NCBI RefSeq assembly: GCF_030866765.1
Contig: NZ_CP133017.1
Location: 3,640,001-3,704,000 of the forward strand
Source: Paenibacillus silvisoli
GTDB lineage: Bacteria; Bacillota; Bacilli; Paenibacillales; Paenibacillaceae
DNA: 64,000 nt
Reading direction: 5' to 3'
Below, piece after piece: positions 7,662 through 16,401 of the stretch. The position numbers and the translations under genes are program-made. How positions within the stretch are numbered: position 1 is the stretch's first letter; each line of letters starts with the position of its first letter. The notes under the pieces were generated by a model. The model made no database searches. It saw only the letters and a list, made by a program, of their open reading frames with translations, and had not been told where the DNA came from.

Positions 7662-8708
7662 TTATGCCTTCGCTTCGAAGAAGCCCATCCAGCCGAGCTC
7701 CGCGAATTCGCTTTGATGCGCATGGAACATATATTGTCCCGGCTCGGGAAACACGATCTCCAGAATGCCGCGCTGCCCTTGGCATTGCATGATCGTATCC
7801 GTGAACAACGGCCTCGCTTCGGGATCGGCTCCCACCTCGTAGTAACGGAAGAAGTTCGCATGGAGATGGAACGAATTGATAAGGTCAAACTCCGTCAAAT
7901 TGCTGAGGTAAACCCGGACGAGCTCTCCGACCTTCACCTGAATCGGCCATGCCTGGTAAGCAAAAGCATACCCGTTCACGGTATAGATTTCATTCTCGCC
8001 GTCGAGATCGAGGTCGTAGCCGTTCATCACCATGTTCAGCTCGCGCGCGGGCTTTCTCGGCTTCTTCGGATCGACGATGAAATTGCCGTAAAGCCCTTTA
8101 TGGATATGTTTCGCAAGCGGCGGGATGTGGCAGTGGTACACGTGCATGCCGGCCGGCTTCGCCTCGAATTCATAAATAAATTCGGTGCCCGACGGCACGG
8201 GCTGTATGCCGTCCATCTTAGGCGGATGAACGCCGTGAAAATGAATGGAATGCGGATGCGTCGAGCCGTTCCAAAATTTGACCCGAACGATGTCGCCTTC
8301 CGTGCAGCGGATCGTCGGTCCCGGAATCGTGCCGTTGAAGGTCCAGCCCGGAAATTTGATCCCTTTCGCGATTTCGACCATCGTATCGGACGCGACAAGA
8401 TTATACTCCCGAACCGTGCGGCCATCGGCTCTCGTGCTTACTTTGCCGTAGTCGAATGCCGTCAACGCCTCGATGGCAGCCTTCAGGCCGTCCGTTTGCT
8501 CCTTGCCGGGATCATAGCCGTGCGCCATCATCTGATGCTTCTGATGACCGAGCGCGGAATGGACGTCATGCTTCGACATCGCGTTTGCCTGCTTGCCGAG
8601 CAGAGAGCCCGGGCTGAACAAATTGCCGCTGACGGCACCGAGCAGCCCAGCAGCCCCCCATTTGAGCACATCCCGTCGCGAGACGGGCTTTTTGAAATTA
8701 ATCGGCAT
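7662..8708 (-). CDS. Tat-exported two-domain multicopper oxidase
   Basis: A 348-residue protein. A twin-arginine signal (SRRDVLK, residues 10-16) precedes a hydrophobic stretch. Four HxH motifs that build a trinuclear copper site are present: HFH 156-158, HCH 192-194, HLH 281-283 and HAH 329-331. The type 1 copper site is in domain 1 only (H153, C193, H201 or H203), and Leu206 occupies the place of the axial Met found in NirK. Length and order match two-domain laccase/nitrite-reductase relatives; His156 replaces the NirK catalytic Asp, favouring an oxidase. ATG 8708 is preceded by GGAGGTG. Confidence 0.85.
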   Translation of the reverse strand: MPINFKKPVSRRDVLKWGAAGLLGAVSGNLFSPGSLLGKQANAMSKHDVHSALGHQKHQMMAHGYDPGKEQTDGLKAAIEALTAFDYGKVSTRADGRTVREYNLVASDTMVEIAKGIKFPGWTFNGTIPGPTIRCTEGDIVRVKFWNGSTHPHSIHFHGVHPPKMDGIQPVPSGTEFIYEFEAKPAGMHVYHCHIPPLAKHIHKGLYGNFIVDPKKPRKPARELNMVMNGYDLDLDGENEIYTVNGYAFAYQAWPIQVKVGELVRVYLSNLTEFDLINSFHLHANFFRYYEVGADPEARPLFTDTIMQCQGQRGILEIVFPEPGQYMFHAHQSEFAELGWMGFFEAKA

Positions 8709-8883
8709 TATGGCCACCTCCATTTTTGCATTAAGGCAAGTTTTTTAAAGTCACGCAAATTAATAGTTAAAAAAATATTATTATGGACAAGGGACAAAAT
8801 GTTTCCCGTGTGCAAAACTCAGATTAACTTAAATATATGCGGACTCTCGCTATTTGTAAACCATAATTTTCGCGGCTTGTTCG

Positions 8884-8913
8884 ACAAAAAAAGCCCGCGA
8901 AAGTCGCGGGCCC
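8884..8913 (-). terminator. Intrinsic terminator of the DUF4153/4173 gene
   Basis: On the minus strand the stem GCCCGCGA/TCGCGGGC with a 3-nt loop is followed by seven T residues. Confidence 0.8.
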
Positions 8914-8955
8914 TCAAATAATTAATCCTATTAAATTCACAATTAACCACATTAA

Positions 8956-10497
8956 TTACCTATCGTCCATGCTATTCAATACGCGGGAAACCGACAAATT
9001 CCACGATGGCCAGCCCCCTCTATTTTGCGCAGCCGCTTGCATTTTGCTTAAGATTTCGTCCGTGCCGGGCTGCAGTCCAGGCGCCAGCGCCGCCATTTCT
9101 TTGATGGCCGGGTAGGCATCCGAAGATAGCGAGCCGAGATAATCGAGATCGATTTCGCCGTGCGCCTCGTAACGATGCATGTTCTGCTCGGCAATAATGG
9201 CGTCCACATTCACGTAATTCATGACGACATAGGCGGCTACCGCCAGTCCGATGTAGGCCTTCGCCAGCGAGAAATGATCCCGCCAAATCCGAATGAAGGA
9301 AACGATCAGAATGACGCCGAGAAAAATCATAAAGCCATGAACCAAAATCCTCGTTTGCGTGTAACCGTAGGCGGATTCATAGAGCGAGAGTCTGCTGAAT
9401 GCCGAGATGAGCATGACGAGCGTACAGCCGACCAGCATGGACAGCGAAAGCTTTCTCCCCGTCTCCGCTGCCTTCCCCGATGTACGGATGCCATGCAGCC
9501 CGCCTAGTAGAAGCGCCAAATTGATCAACGAGACGATAACCAGCTGCGCGAAGCCCTGCCTAGCATAGTCCGCATATGCGGCCCCCGCAGGAAGAAGCCC
9601 ATTCGCCGCACCGAATAGATAGGAGAACTGAATGGCGGCGAAAATGATATAGACGAAATTGAAGCTCATGAGCAGCGTGACCGCGGTCAACGGATCGAGC
9701 TTCACCGCCGATGGCATCACCCCGCTAGTCGCGGAAACCTCTTTGAGGTACTCCTTCCAGCCATCGCCGGATTTGCGGAAAAGCAGCGTCCACAAGTAGC
9801 AAAACGCATACAGCGTAATGATGCCGGCGAGCAGTACCCGTCCAAGAAGCGTCCCAACGGACAAGCCGCCGAACAGCTCTGGCAGCCTGACCACCAGATC
9901 GAGGAAAATGCGATCCGCCGATGCCAGCAGCACGATAACCACGATTAACGGCGGCGCCGCAAGAAGCAGACCGAGCGCGATTCTCCGCAATTTGCCGTTT
10001 CTCGCTTTCCCTTCCTCGCCGTCACGCTTCGGCGCCAACCGATTTGTCACCAGGCCGAATGGAACCGTAAAGTAAGAGACCGGTTTAATCAGCGCGAGAT
10101 AGATAACGTCCTGATAGAACGCAACCCGATACCACGGCTTCGCGCTGCTCCGCGACAGCAGCACCGTCTGAGCTGCTACGAGCGCCGGCAGAACGATCAT
10201 ATTTAAGCTGCGAAAGAGCTCATTATGGAATAACACATAACTAACCGCCAGAAGCGCAATCGGCAGCAGCAGCAGCCAGCCCGATTTCGATTGGCCTCTC
10301 CACTGGTCGAAGCCGCCGATTCTTCCTTTCACGGCGTAGAAGAATAAGCCATAGAACATGGCTGCAAAAAGAAGTACAGATAGGCCAAGTGCATTTCCTA
10401 TGAATAGATATTGGCTGATCAGTCCGAATCCGAGCGAGCAGACCGCCATCAGTTCATATTTTCTTTGCCACGGCGCCGGATCTCTCACATGATTCAC
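8956..10497 (-). CDS. DUF4153/DUF4173-type polytopic membrane protein
   Basis: A 513-residue protein with about 11-12 hydrophobic segments. The central part (FNFVYIIFAAIQFSYLFGA at about 278-296, then YADYARQGFAQLVIVSLINLALL) is the pattern of the uncharacterised DUF4173/DUF4153 membrane family. The last 90 residues are soluble and outside or inside the membrane. No catalytic motif is evident. The ATG follows GGGAGTGA. It is divergent from the SgrR-like gene with a 127-bp promoter region containing TATAAAAT. Confidence 0.75.
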   Translation of the reverse strand: MNHVRDPAPWQRKYELMAVCSLGFGLISQYLFIGNALGLSVLLFAAMFYGLFFYAVKGRIGGFDQWRGQSKSGWLLLLPIALLAVSYVLFHNELFRSLNMIVLPALVAAQTVLLSRSSAKPWYRVAFYQDVIYLALIKPVSYFTVPFGLVTNRLAPKRDGEEGKARNGKLRRIALGLLLAAPPLIVVIVLLASADRIFLDLVVRLPELFGGLSVGTLLGRVLLAGIITLYAFCYLWTLLFRKSGDGWKEYLKEVSATSGVMPSAVKLDPLTAVTLLMSFNFVYIIFAAIQFSYLFGAANGLLPAGAAYADYARQGFAQLVIVSLINLALLLGGLHGIRTSGKAAETGRKLSLSMLVGCTLVMLISAFSRLSLYESAYGYTQTRILVHGFMIFLGVILIVSFIRIWRDHFSLAKAYIGLAVAAYVVMNYVNVDAIIAEQNMHRYEAHGEIDLDYLGSLSSDAYPAIKEMAALAPGLQPGTDEILSKMQAAAQNRGGWPSWNLSVSRVLNSMDDR

Positions 10498-10624
10498 TCC
10501 CGATAGTGCGCTGCGCTGGCAGCGATTGTACTTTTCTCCTTTTTATTGTAGCCTATAAAATAAGAACAAAAAGTGTAAGTTTCCGCAGAGAAATTTCATA
10601 TTTTAGATCGGGAGTCGGGCAACG

Positions 10625-12472
10625 ATGAAGATGAGACAGCATTACTTGGCTTTGCGCAGCGCGCTGCCGAAGCTGCAGGAGCAGGAGCCGTACGAGGTGA
10701 CGACGCAGGAGCTGGCCGAAGCGCTGGACTGCACGCACCGGAACATGGTGCTGCTGCTGCAGCGGATGCAGCGCGAAGGCTGGCTGAGCTGGACGGCCAA
10801 GCGCGGACGAGGCAATCGCTCGGTGCTCGCGTTTCTGGCGAAGCGGGAGGATATCGCGCTGCAGGAGGCGCAGGAAATCGCGCAGAAGCAGGATTTGCAA
10901 ATGGCGATTTCCTATTTGCAGTCGATGGAGAAGGAAAGCCCGCGGGGGCTGCGCGCGCAGTTTCAAGAATGGCTGTCGGAGCGGTTCGGCTTCCATTCCG
11001 AGGTGCAGGGCGAGCAGCGGCTTGATTTGCTGCGCTTCCCGCTTCCGCAGCGCATCCATACGCTCGATCCGGCCGCAATCCACTACTCCGGCGAATCGCA
11101 TTTGGTCAACCAGCTGTTCGACGGCCTTGTGCGCATGAGCGCTTCCGGTGACGCGATACAGCCGCATCTGGCCCATGCATGGGACGTTGACGACTCTCGC
11201 ACGCGGTGGACCTTCTATCTGCGCAAAGGCGTTCTCTTCCACCATGGACGCGAGATGGCGGCTTCGGATGTCGTATATACACTTAACCGGCTGCAAGCGC
11301 TGGCGCCGAAAGGCTTGTACAACTGGGTCTACATGGACATCATCGAAGTAAAAGCGTATGACGAGCGGACGGTGCGGTTTGTGCTCCGTCAGCGCAATGA
11401 AGCCTTCCTCGCGTTTCTGTCGACCAATCGGGCATCGATCGTACCGGCTCCGGAGCGGCATAACCAGCCGGTCGGCGAACTGAATTATCCGGAAATTGGC
11501 TTGCATCCCATCGGGACCGGGCCGTTCCGGCTAGCGGAGCAAACGAACGGCGTCATTGCGCTTGAAGCGTTCCAGAGCTATTTTCATGGGCGGGGCTTTC
11601 TTGACCGCGTGGAGGTGTGGACGACGCAGACGCAGTCAGCCGTTGAAGAGGCCGGCGGCGAGGCCACCTCGTTCCAAGTCATGCACAACGTGCGGCTATC
11701 CGATAACGCGAAGGAGCAGTGGCAGCAAATCCGCCAATCCGGCATGACCTGCAAATTCCTGACGGTCAACGAGCTGCGTCAAGGACCGCTTGCCAGCGCG
11801 GAAATCCGTCAAGCCTTCCACCTCGCCCTCGATCGGGCGGAGTTGATCGAACGGCTATCCGGCGACGTGATCGAACAGACCGGCAGCTTCTGGCCGGAAC
11901 GAACCGACGATGAGGAAGCCGAACAAGGCCATCCGAGTCCGAATCCAAGCGACCACGATCGTGCGACCCTTAGCGACCGATTAGCTCAGGCCGGTTATAC
12001 CGGAGAACCGATCGCGCTCGCCACGATTCCGCAATATGAGCATGATGCCCAAATCGTAAAGCAGGTTTGCGAACGGGCGGGTATTTCGCTCACGATCCGC
12101 CTCATCCCGGCCGAGCAATTCCAAGGCGAAGAACGGCTGCACGCCGACCTGCTCCTATTCGCCGTCATGCTGGATGAACATCGCGAGCTGCGGCTTATTG
12201 ACTTGTTCAAGAGCATGCAGCCCCATTTGGCTCCGGACACGCAGACGTCGATGGAGCGTCAGCTCGACGAGCTGCTATCCGAGCCGTGTGCCGAACGCCG
12301 GACAGAACGATTCCAAGCGATGGAGCGGGAGCTGACGAGCGCCCACCGCCTGCTCTTTCTCTACCGCAAGCATTTGAAAACCGCCTTCCATCCTTCCATT
12401 CGCGGCATCTCGCTCGAATCGCTCGGCTGGGTCAGATTCCGCGACATATGGTTCACCAATATATCAACCTAA
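10625..12472 (+). CDS. SgrR family regulator (helix-turn-helix plus solute-binding domain)
   Basis: A 615-residue protein. Residues 1-110 form the SgrR-type winged helix (VTTQELAEALDCTHRNMVLLLQRMQREGWLSW). From about 150 to 600 it is a cytoplasmic homologue of family 5 extracellular solute-binding proteins (HLVNQLFDGLVRM, DVVYTLNRL, GTGPFRL, IRQAFHLALDRAEL). It lacks a signal peptide. Such regulators sense a peptide, nickel or sugar-phosphate-like ligand; the target is unknown, and no transporter operon adjoins it, the neighbour being a divergent membrane protein. Confidence 0.85.
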   Translation: MKMRQHYLALRSALPKLQEQEPYEVTTQELAEALDCTHRNMVLLLQRMQREGWLSWTAKRGRGNRSVLAFLAKREDIALQEAQEIAQKQDLQMAISYLQSMEKESPRGLRAQFQEWLSERFGFHSEVQGEQRLDLLRFPLPQRIHTLDPAAIHYSGESHLVNQLFDGLVRMSASGDAIQPHLAHAWDVDDSRTRWTFYLRKGVLFHHGREMAASDVVYTLNRLQALAPKGLYNWVYMDIIEVKAYDERTVRFVLRQRNEAFLAFLSTNRASIVPAPERHNQPVGELNYPEIGLHPIGTGPFRLAEQTNGVIALEAFQSYFHGRGFLDRVEVWTTQTQSAVEEAGGEATSFQVMHNVRLSDNAKEQWQQIRQSGMTCKFLTVNELRQGPLASAEIRQAFHLALDRAELIERLSGDVIEQTGSFWPERTDDEEAEQGHPSPNPSDHDRATLSDRLAQAGYTGEPIALATIPQYEHDAQIVKQVCERAGISLTIRLIPAEQFQGEERLHADLLLFAVMLDEHRELRLIDLFKSMQPHLAPDTQTSMERQLDELLSEPCAERRTERFQAMERELTSAHRLLFLYRKHLKTAFHPSIRGISLESLGWVRFRDIWFTNIST

Positions 12473-12476
12473 GCAC

Positions 12477-12524
12477 AAAAAAACTGCCCCGAGCCCGGTC
12501 CCATCGGACCACCGCTCGGGGCAG
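12477..12524 (-). terminator. Intrinsic terminator of the ABC-F gene
   Basis: An 11-bp stem CTGCCCCGAGC/GCTCGGGGCAG is followed on the minus strand by seven T residues. It also lies just past the convergent SgrR-like stop. Confidence 0.8.
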
Positions 12525-12537
12525 ATTCATATACACA

Positions 12538-14094
12538 TTAAAATACTTTCGTCGTCCACGACTCGCAATTCCATACATCCGTCACGACATCGCGGTAAAA
12601 TTCCGGTTCGTGCGAAATCATGATAATGCTGCCTTTGTACGCCTTCAACGCGCGCTTCAGCTCATCCTTCGCGTCCACGTCCAAGTGGTTGGTAGGCTCG
12701 TCGAGCACGAGTACGTTCGTCTCGCGGTTGATCAGCTTGCAAAGCCGTACCTTCGCTTTCTCGCCGCCGCTAAGCACCGCGATTTTGCTCTCGATATGCT
12801 TCGTCGTCAAACCGCATTTCGCAAGCGCCGCGCGTACTTCGAACTGATTGAAGGACGGGAATTCGCTCCAAATTTCTTCGATGCACGTATTGTAGTTCGC
12901 ATCCTTCGCTTCTTGCTCGAAGTAGCCGATTTGAATGACATCGCCGAGCTGCACCGATCCGGAAATCGGCTTGATCTCGCCGAGAATGCTGCGCAGCAGC
13001 GTCGTCTTCCCGATGCCGTTCGCGCCGACAAGCGCAATCTTCTGGCCGCGCTCCATGCGCAAATCAAGCGGCCGCGACAACGGCGAATCGTAGCCGATGA
13101 CGAGCTGCTTCGTCTCGAAAATCAGCTTGCCGGAAGCGCGCGCATCCTTGAAGTTGAACTGCGGCTTCGGCTTCTCCTTCGCCAGCTCGATCACATCCAT
13201 CTTGTCGAGCTTCTTCTGTCTGGACATCGCCATATTGCGCGTCGCGACGCTGGCTTTGTTCCGCGCAACGAAATCCTTCAGATCCGCGATTTCCTGCTGC
13301 TGGCGCTTGAACGCGGATTCCAGCTGCTGCTTCTTCATTTCGTGCACGGACTGGAAGTGGTCGTAGTCGCCCACGTAGCGGTTCAGCTCTTGATTTTCCA
13401 TATGGTAAATCAAGTTGATGACGCTGTTCAGGAACGGAATATCGTGAGAGATGAGAATGAACGCGTTCTCGTACTCCTGCAGATAACGCTTCAGCCACTC
13501 GATATGCTGTTCGTCCAAGTAGTTCGTCGGCTCGTCAAGCAGCAAAATGTCCGGCTTCTCGAGCAGCAGCTTCGCAAGCAGTACCTTCGTACGCTGGCCG
13601 CCGCTGAGATCGTTGACGTCTTTGTCCAGGCCGATGTCGGTCAAGCCCAGGCCGCGCGCGGTCTCTTCGATTTTCGCATCGATCATGTAGAAATCCTGGT
13701 TCGTGAGCGTATCTTGAATCGTACCCACGTCCTCCAGCATTTGCTCGAGCTCCTCAGGCGTCACTTCGCCCATCCGCCCGTACATGTCGTTCATTTCCTG
13801 TTCCATGTCGAACAGATATTGGAACGCGCCTTTCAGCACGTCGCGGATTGTCATGCCTTTGCTAAGAACTGCGTGCTGATCCAAGTAGCCGACGCGCATC
13901 CGCTTCGACCATTCGACTTTGCCGTCATCGGGCTGCAGCTTGCCGGTAATGATGTTCATGAAGGTGGATTTTCCTTCGCCGTTCGCGCCGATCAGCCCGA
14001 TATGCTCGCCTTTCAGCAAACGGAAGGAAACATCGTTGAAGATCGCCCGGTCGCCGAAGCCGTGGCTCAGTCGTTCTACGTTTAATATGCTCAT
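12538..14094 (-). CDS. ABC-F family ATPase (YkpA/YbiT-like translation factor)
   Basis: A 518-residue soluble protein with two ATPase domains and no membrane segment. Walker A motifs are GANGEGKST (about 36-44) and GANGIGKTT (about 355-363). Signatures are LSGGQRTKV and LSGGEKAKV, with Walker B LLLDEPTN and VLDEPTN. The interdomain linker is about 215-320. The family acts on the ribosome, resolving stalled or slow translation; the YkpA/YbiT branch is housekeeping rather than resistance. A sigma-A-like promoter and spacing support independent transcription. Confidence 0.9.
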   Translation of the reverse strand: MSILNVERLSHGFGDRAIFNDVSFRLLKGEHIGLIGANGEGKSTFMNIITGKLQPDDGKVEWSKRMRVGYLDQHAVLSKGMTIRDVLKGAFQYLFDMEQEMNDMYGRMGEVTPEELEQMLEDVGTIQDTLTNQDFYMIDAKIEETARGLGLTDIGLDKDVNDLSGGQRTKVLLAKLLLEKPDILLLDEPTNYLDEQHIEWLKRYLQEYENAFILISHDIPFLNSVINLIYHMENQELNRYVGDYDHFQSVHEMKKQQLESAFKRQQQEIADLKDFVARNKASVATRNMAMSRQKKLDKMDVIELAKEKPKPQFNFKDARASGKLIFETKQLVIGYDSPLSRPLDLRMERGQKIALVGANGIGKTTLLRSILGEIKPISGSVQLGDVIQIGYFEQEAKDANYNTCIEEIWSEFPSFNQFEVRAALAKCGLTTKHIESKIAVLSGGEKAKVRLCKLINRETNVLVLDEPTNHLDVDAKDELKRALKAYKGSIIMISHEPEFYRDVVTDVWNCESWTTKVF

Positions 14095-14130
14095 CTATGA
14101 CACCTTTTCTATTAGTCTTTTACTCGTTAT

Positions 14131-14159
14131 ATTATAGCGTCATGGTTCCGACAACTCAA
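14131..14159 (-). promoter_or_regulatory. Sigma-A-type promoter for the ABC-F gene
   Basis: On the minus strand TTGAGT, a 17-bp spacer and a perfect TATAAT lie 37 bp before the start codon. Confidence 0.6.
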
Positions 14160-14161
14160 TC

Positions 14162-15295
14162 CTAATAACGCACTTCGCCATAATCCCTGACCTTGGTACG
14201 AACATGAACCTTCACGTCGGCTTTGGCAAAGCTGGCTTCCCAGTCCTCGCTGACCTTCTTAAAGTCCGCATACCGGTATGCGCGCGCGTAGAGACCGAGA
14301 CCGGTCGGGTCCACGGCCGCTTTCTGCATCTTCTTGATCAACGCCTCCATCTTCTGTTCCATCTGTTTGTTGATCAAGGCTTCCAGTTTGGACGCGTCAT
14401 GAATGACATCGAACGGAAACAGGAGCTCCGTCACATGTATGGGAAGGTCCAAATCGATGTCGAATATAAACCTCCCTTGGGCATAGTCTACCTTTACCTT
14501 CCGCTTCACCTCGGTCACGTAGAAGCTGACCGCCCGCGTTTCAAAGACGGATTCCTCATGCTTCACGTTCGGCAGAACGAGGGTGAGCGATAAATCGGCA
14601 AGCTGTTCGTCCTGAATGATTTGCAGCAGCTGATTCTCTTTCAAATTAATCACGGTCTGATAAAGCCCTTCGTTATCCAATAGCGCCGTACCGGTCAAAA
14701 CAACCTCTTTATCGACCAGTCGGAGCTCGGTCATAAAAGGCGTGATCGCTTTGTCGAACAACAACCGGTGAAATTCGAATATCGTCGAGCGCTCGACCAA
14801 ATTCCGCTCGTGGGCGGTGTCGACCAGCTTCGCGACATGAAGCGGGAGCCGGCGTTTGTTATCCGGCTTGAAAAACATAACCGGCTCGACCGGACCGTCC
14901 ACGCAAATCAGCCTCGCATTCGACCCTGCTTTCGAATCGCGGTACAGCACGTCAAGCAGCTGGATCCAGCCTTTATGCCGCAGGAGGCGTTTGCTGATGA
15001 GCACGTTTTGCAGCTTGCCGATGCTAATCAGCGCCGACACCTTCGCTTCAAGCGCCCCTCTCGCATCCCGGGCCGTGAGCGCCGTCACTTTCGTCGTCTC
15101 GTTCTTCGATTTGGCTTCCCTGCTGAATACAGGCGAGGACGAGTACAGCATGAGATTGTTGTTCTCGTCCAAATCAAGCCCAATCATGAGCAAGAGAGTC
15201 ACATTTTCCAAATCGACGCGGTCTTTGCAGCCGGACAATAATATCGCGAGCAGACTGACAACGACCGTTACGCAGCAAATTCGCTTCTTCATCAT
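14162..15295 (-). CDS. Spore germination lipoprotein, Ger(x)C family
   Basis: The third subunit of a gerA-type germinant receptor, 377 residues. A lipoprotein signal ends in LLSGC, anchoring it on the outer face of the inner spore membrane. The body follows the GerAC plan: DRVDLENVTLLLMIGLDLDEN at the N-terminus, repeated alpha/beta modules and a C-terminal YRYADFKKVSEDW region. The ATGATG start is preceded by AAGGTGG and overlaps the stop of the B-subunit gene, so the two are translationally coupled. An upstream in-frame start inside the B gene is rejected. Confidence 0.9.
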   Translation of the reverse strand: MMKKRICCVTVVVSLLAILLSGCKDRVDLENVTLLLMIGLDLDENNNLMLYSSSPVFSREAKSKNETTKVTALTARDARGALEAKVSALISIGKLQNVLISKRLLRHKGWIQLLDVLYRDSKAGSNARLICVDGPVEPVMFFKPDNKRRLPLHVAKLVDTAHERNLVERSTIFEFHRLLFDKAITPFMTELRLVDKEVVLTGTALLDNEGLYQTVINLKENQLLQIIQDEQLADLSLTLVLPNVKHEESVFETRAVSFYVTEVKRKVKVDYAQGRFIFDIDLDLPIHVTELLFPFDVIHDASKLEALINKQMEQKMEALIKKMQKAAVDPTGLGLYARAYRYADFKKVSEDWEASFAKADVKVHVRTKVRDYGEVRY

Positions 15296-16401
15296 TTCTG
15301 CCACCTTGGGAACAGCGACATCACGGATACGAGCCCCCACAAAGCGAGCGGGAGCAAGAAAGCCATCACGATTCCCATTTTCGTGAATAGTGCAACCCAC
15401 TTGTCATTCATAATCCAGCCCGGATCCCAAATAAAGGTCACCAGGAGCATGCCGGCAAGCAGCAGAAAGAGATGCGTTGCCGCTTTGCCGATCGGCAGCA
15501 GCCGATGCGTGCAATAGACGGTCATGTACACCGCGGGGATCCACGTTTTCGAGATGACGAGCAGATAACAGGTCAGCATCACGATATCGAAGCGTTCCAC
15601 GAAGCGGTATTCGATAATTTTCACCAGCGTCAGCATCGAATCGTTGTAGAACGATATTTCGTCCGGGCTAAACACGACAAAGCAGATCAGCGTCACGAAT
15701 AGGTATACGAGAAGCGTTAACGTATTCGCGATGATGATGCCGGAAGCCGCTTTGTTCTGTCTGGTCAGATGCGGGTAAAGAAAGAATGCCGATTCGAAGC
15801 CGAGAAACGCGAGGAACGTAGCAGGAACGGTCGAAATAACCGGCATCCAGCCCTCCTTCAGGACGGGGAGCAAATGCAGCCAATGCGCTTGATGAAACAG
15901 GCTCATCAGCACCAATGGCATCCATAACGAACAGAGGAGCACGATTTCCGCGTAACGGCCAAGCGCGCGCCACCCCCCTTTTACGATCATGTAAGCCGGA
16001 ATGATAAAGAGCAGCATGAGCACGTACGTACGTGACTGCTGCATAATCCAGCTTTGCACGTACAGAATCATCCGATCAAGCAGCAAATACGCGTATAACG
16101 TCATGTATATGCCGAAAGCAGCCGCCATGACATACCCGCTCCATCGGCCAAAATAGCGCGAAATCAAGTCGATGATCGTGCCGTTCGGATGCTTCTTCAT
16201 GATTTGAACGATAAACAAGCTGGCGGTAACGGAGGCCGCATAGCCGATGAACAGCGCGATCCAGCCGTCCGTTCCGCCTGTTTCCGCAAGCTCGCGCGGC
16301 AGCGAAATGACGCCGACGCCCAGCTGCATGCTGTGAATGATCAAAATATACTGCAGCAGCGACACCTGATTGCTCTTCGACGGTTTGAGATACAGCTCCA
16401 T
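15292..16401 (-). CDS. Spore germination permease, GerAB family
   Basis: A 369-residue integral membrane protein with about ten helices, of the APC superfamily. The N-terminal segment (LLQYILIIHSMQLGVGVISLPRELAE) is typical of GerAB/ArcD-like germinant-receptor B subunits, which bind the germinant. The start overlaps the stop of the A-subunit gene (TAATG) and the end overlaps the C-subunit start (ATGA). This gives a tightly coupled A-B-C operon, presumably made in the forespore. Confidence 0.92.
   Translation of the reverse strand: MELYLKPSKSNQVSLLQYILIIHSMQLGVGVISLPRELAETGGTDGWIALFIGYAASVTASLFIVQIMKKHPNGTIIDLISRYFGRWSGYVMAAAFGIYMTLYAYLLLDRMILYVQSWIMQQSRTYVLMLLFIIPAYMIVKGGWRALGRYAEIVLLCSLWMPLVLMSLFHQAHWLHLLPVLKEGWMPVISTVPATFLAFLGFESAFFLYPHLTRQNKAASGIIIANTLTLLVYLFVTLICFVVFSPDEISFYNDSMLTLVKIIEYRFVERFDIVMLTCYLLVISKTWIPAVYMTVYCTHRLLPIGKAATHLFLLLAGMLLVTFIWDPGWIMNDKWVALFTKMGIVMAFLLPLALWGLVSVMSLFPRWQK

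Noticed and set aside
12286-14085. 599-residue open frame antisense to the ABC-F gene
   Set aside because: Product is Arg/His/Leu-rich without domains; it is the mirror of codon bias in the real minus-strand gene with clear ATPase motifs.
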